Of a DNA stretch of 31,992 nucleotides, positions 29,343 to 31,992 are shown piece after piece. How positions within the stretch are numbered: position 1 is the stretch's first letter; each line of letters begins with the position of its first letter. Origin of the DNA: Chromera velia (taxonomy: Eukaryota; Sar; Chromeraceae); NCBI GenBank assembly GCA_018398765.1, contig JAHBMJ010001352.1, positions 1-31,992 on the forward strand. Reading direction: 5' to 3'. The notes under the pieces were generated by a model. The model was given only the letters and a program-made list of their open reading frames with translations, made no database searches and had not been told where the DNA came from. Made by a program: the position numbers and the translations under genes.

Positions 29343-31577
29343 TCAACGGAAGCCTGCTGCTGAGGGCCCTGTTCTGTAGCCCGACGAGGGGAAGGCTGCT
29401 GCATCGTCTTGTTGCAACCGCCTTGGCGGGGGCTGCTGATGCGGGTGCGGAGGGAGTCGGGATCCCCCTCCCCCTCCTCCCATGGCTGTGGAGGGCCCCG
29501 GCGGAAATGCGGCAGACACGGCAGTAGAAGCATGGGTCGAGGCTGGAGGTACAGTGGGGTGGAGGGGGTGGGGGTGTCCTCTGACCGGGTCGGGCTGCTT
29601 ATAGGGGAGAGGGGGAACTTCGTTGTGAGTATAATGGTGGTGTGCCTGTGTGTGGCTCTGGAGGGCGTTAGGAGGGAGAGCTTGGGGAGCGCTCTGCTGA
29701 AGATGCACGCTGCTTCCGGTGGGCTGGGAATACTGGGGGGGCGGTTGAGAAGAATAGTGGGAGTGGGAGTACTGCGGGGGCCCTCCAAGACTGTCGTTGG
29801 GGGGAACCTGCTGCTGGGAGAATGCGGATCCGGGTTCGGGTCGAGGGGGGTTGCTCGGGGGGTTCATCGAGTGCATGGGCTGTTGCACGTCTGCAGGGGG
29901 GGCGGCTGAGTAGGGAGGCACTCCGGTTGCATGAGAATCAATGCTGCCCATGGGGGGCAGTTTCTGAACAGCACCTTGTTGCTGAAGGGGCGAAGGGGAG
30001 GGTTCAGGAGCGGGCAGCGGGAGGTGACCCTGGGGTGCGGTGGTACGTGGATCGAAACGATGGGCAGCAGGGGGAGGGAACGCATTCGAATACTGAGGGG
30101 CGCCGTGTACCTGTCCCTCACTCGGAGTAGCACTGGCGAGTGCCATTGAGGGCTCCATTGGGGGGGGCATGGTTGGGCGGGATGGGGCGTAGAATATGTC
30201 TTCCTCCTGCCGTGCTTGGAGGACAAAATGCGTTGAGTGGAGAGCTCCGGGCGGTCGCTGTGGAGGCTGTGTCACCGGCCTGTCGAAGGGCTGAAGAGCA
30301 ACAGCCGCAGAACCACGGTCAGAAAATGCAGCCAGCTGCTCAGTGGTGGTGTGGGGGTAGAGATGGGAAGGGACTGTCGGCACTCCGTGCTGCTGTTGCT
30401 GTTGCTGATGGTGTTGCGCGTCGATGGAGCGAGGGGGGGCGCCGAGAAGGACACCCGGCTGGCCCGACAGAGGCGCGCCTCCTTCGTTGTAGTATCGGTA
30501 GGGGGGCAGTGCCTGATCCTTGGATTGAACGGGAGCGGGATAGGCAGGGAGGATATCTTGGGGGGGGGCTTGAGCTTGAGGTTCTTTAGGAAGGGCTTGG
30601 CGAGCTCCGACATTGGACTGCTGAACGGGATAGGGGGGGAAAGGGTCTGGGGGGCTGGCTGCAGCTGGAGGACCGTTAGGCATCGTGTGAGAGGCGTTGA
30701 AGGAGTTTGGCGTGGTAGCGGGAACGGGGGGGAAAGGGTTGTGGGTGGGGGGTTTGCGCACGTTTGCTGGGGCGCTGGGGGGGAATTGGTGCTGAGACAG
30801 CGCAGTTGTGTTCACGGGTGGTGCGATGGGTGGGAAGGGATTGTGGTCGAGTGTCGGATCTGTGGTTGGTCGGTAGTTTTGTTGGTGGGGTGTGGCAGTA
30901 GATGGTGTGGGATTCGAGTGGAGCGGTCTCTGCGAATGAGGAAGGTGATGGTGTTGTACGCTTTGGTGGGAAGGCGACTCGTAAGGAGGGGGTTGAAGAT
31001 TGGGATCCAGGGCAGCACGCAGCTCTATTGGCTGTTGCTGCGGCTGCTTGGGCTGGAGTGGGTTGGGGTTTACGGGAGGAACAATAGGCTGATAACCTGG
31101 GCGGGCGGCATGGGACGTGGGTTGTTCTTGCATGGGTTCTGTCTGGATTGAGACAGAGACTAGAGTCAATCCTCCACCTGCCTGTGTGTAGACAGAATGA
31201 ACCTCTTGCTGCGTCTGCTGTGCCTGAAAGGTGGTTTGGACAACAGCGGTTTGAGTCTCTGTAGTTCGTGAAGGGGGGGGGGCTGTGTCGGAGATGCGTG
31301 AAGCGGGAGGATCGGAAAGCGCAAGTGAGAGGGCTGGGAAGGGATTCTGTTGACTGCTGTCAGCGGCAGTCTCCGAAGACGATGCCCAGAGAGAGTTCGA
31401 GACTGTCCTGCTGCACGACTCAGCAGGTGCAGACACCTCATCGGCGGTCTGCTTCTCCAGAGCCTGCCTCTTCACAAGTGCTGTTTGTATGGCTTGCTGT
31501 TGAATTTGGTCTCTAATTTTCGAATCCAGAGCCCGAAGAGAGGGGGGACAGTGCTTGACTTCGGAAGATTTGACCAT
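29343..31577 (-). CDS. Pro/Gln-rich protein with NPF motifs (about 744 aa or the last exon of a longer gene)
   Basis: One open frame of 745 codons runs from ATG 31577 to TGA 29343-29345. I do not recognise a family. The first 45 residues (PPSLRALDSKIRDQIQQQ onward) look helical, possibly coiled coil. The rest is disordered, rich in Pro, Gln, His, Ser and Ala, with a Gly run near the end. NPF occurs near residue 78 and twice more as NPFPP, with DPFPP and NAFPP variants. NPF is the ligand of EH domains in endocytic adaptors, so an endocytic role is possible but only inferred. A pyrimidine-rich stretch ending GTGTCAG at 31581 could be an acceptor giving an exon from 31580, but unlike the window's other acceptors it lacks GCAG. 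The frame also opens further, to ATG 31670 (a hydrophobic, Cys-rich leader). The 5' end is unsettled. Confidence 0.62.
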   Translation of the reverse strand: MVKSSEVKHCPPSLRALDSKIRDQIQQQAIQTALVKRQALEKQTADEVSAPAESCSRTVSNSLWASSSETAADSSQQNPFPALSLALSDPPASRISDTAPPPSRTTETQTAVVQTTFQAQQTQQEVHSVYTQAGGGLTLVSVSIQTEPMQEQPTSHAARPGYQPIVPPVNPNPLQPKQPQQQPIELRAALDPNLQPPPYESPSHQSVQHHHLPHSQRPLHSNPTPSTATPHQQNYRPTTDPTLDHNPFPPIAPPVNTTALSQHQFPPSAPANVRKPPTHNPFPPVPATTPNSFNASHTMPNGPPAAASPPDPFPPYPVQQSNVGARQALPKEPQAQAPPQDILPAYPAPVQSKDQALPPYRYYNEGGAPLSGQPGVLLGAPPRSIDAQHHQQQQQQHGVPTVPSHLYPHTTTEQLAAFSDRGSAAVALQPFDRPVTQPPQRPPGALHSTHFVLQARQEEDIFYAPSRPTMPPPMEPSMALASATPSEGQVHGAPQYSNAFPPPAAHRFDPRTTAPQGHLPLPAPEPSPSPLQQQGAVQKLPPMGSIDSHATGVPPYSAAPPADVQQPMHSMNPPSNPPRPEPGSAFSQQQVPPNDSLGGPPQYSHSHYSSQPPPQYSQPTGSSVHLQQSAPQALPPNALQSHTQAHHHYTHNEVPPLPYKQPDPVRGHPHPLHPTVPPASTHASTAVSAAFPPGPSTAMGGGGGGSRLPPHPHQQPPPRRLQQDDAAAFPSSGYRTGPSAAGFR

Positions 31578-31670
31578 CACCTGACACACCGAGAAAGAGA
31601 GGGCAAAGCAGAAACAAAGACACACACGGGAGGAGGAGCAAAGAGAGAAGAGGTTGATCAGGACATGCAA

Positions 31671-31992
31671 AGTAAGCCTGGCGGCGTGGCTCTTTCAAGG
31701 GGGTGTTCCTCCCATCTCAGTAACCTGGCTCGCTGGCTGGCTGGCTGGCGGACTCTTGAGGCCGTCCCAAGACCGACCCTTCATTCACTTTCTTTTTCGG
31801 AACGAAGCAAGGGAGGGTACCAGTGGCAGGAATGAATACTGAAGTAAGAAAAGGCACAGACAGTACCCCCGAGAAAAGGACCTAAGTAGAAAAAGAGAAT
31901 TATGAGATTCGGAATGAACGGCAGACTTGGAGAAAAAAAATGAACAGGGACAGGGACAGCGGAGAAAGGGGAGGGGGAGAGAGAGAGAGAGA
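31671..31992. other. 5' flank or intron of the Pro/Gln-rich gene
   Basis: No exon recognised. It holds a (GGCT)n run near 31731-31748 and an AG run at the right end (about 31978-31992). Confidence 0.45.

Noticed and set aside
30237-31151. 304-codon plus-strand frame opposite the Pro/Gln-rich gene
   Set aside because: Its Gly/Arg/Val-rich sequence is the complement of Pro/Gln codons; the minus-strand frame is longer and has motif structure.

Overview
This window reads as nuclear DNA of a unicellular eukaryote. Its genes are split by short GT-AG introns full of microsatellites (CCTT, CT, GT, CTTT), and the spaces between genes hold an LTR retrotransposon and several short terminal-inverted-repeat (TIR) elements. 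The mix of a Na/phosphate cotransporter, an ERG4-type sterol reductase, the ciliary protein BBS5 and IAP/MUL1-like RING exons fits a flagellated alga or protist. My best guess is a chromerid such as Chromera velia, from overall style only; no sequence here proves it.

Layout. 1-1693 (+): 3' exons of an SLC34-type Na/Pi cotransporter that starts outside the window. 1694-4636: flank with simple repeats and a 38-bp tandem triplet. 4637-10978: a 346-bp TIR element (8-bp target duplication, TSD) split by a complete Copia-type LTR retrotransposon on the minus strand (4804-10778, 232-bp LTRs, 5-bp TSD CTTTG). Its gag-pol is one uninterrupted frame except for 11 in-frame stops, all TAG or TGA. 11031-12357: two nested 8-bp-TSD elements; the inner one carries a 180-aa acidic ORF. 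12358-14390: AT-rich DNA with no recognised gene. 14392-14949: two more short TIR elements. 15000-16300: flank and microsatellites.

16315-18447 (-): a complete three-exon sterol C-24(28) reductase (468 aa). It shares a 770-bp palindrome-bearing divergent promoter region with 19218 onward (+), a BBS5 gene with an MGNC N-terminus. The BBS5 exons run in phase into RING-finger exons (24102-26501), so this may be one BBS5-RING fusion gene or two tandem genes. 26502-29340 is mostly non-coding, with a 304-bp foldback TIR element at 28289-28592. 29343-31577 (-) encodes a Pro/Gln-rich protein with NPF motifs that probably continues upstream.

The host genes do not form one pathway; the sterol reductase and BBS5 only share an intergenic region. 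The clearest unusual signals are the stop-only decay of the Copia frame, the possible BBS5-RING fusion with a lipidation motif, the rigid splice signals (GCAG acceptors; donors often C at +3), and the nested family of CTAGG-ended 8-bp-TSD elements.
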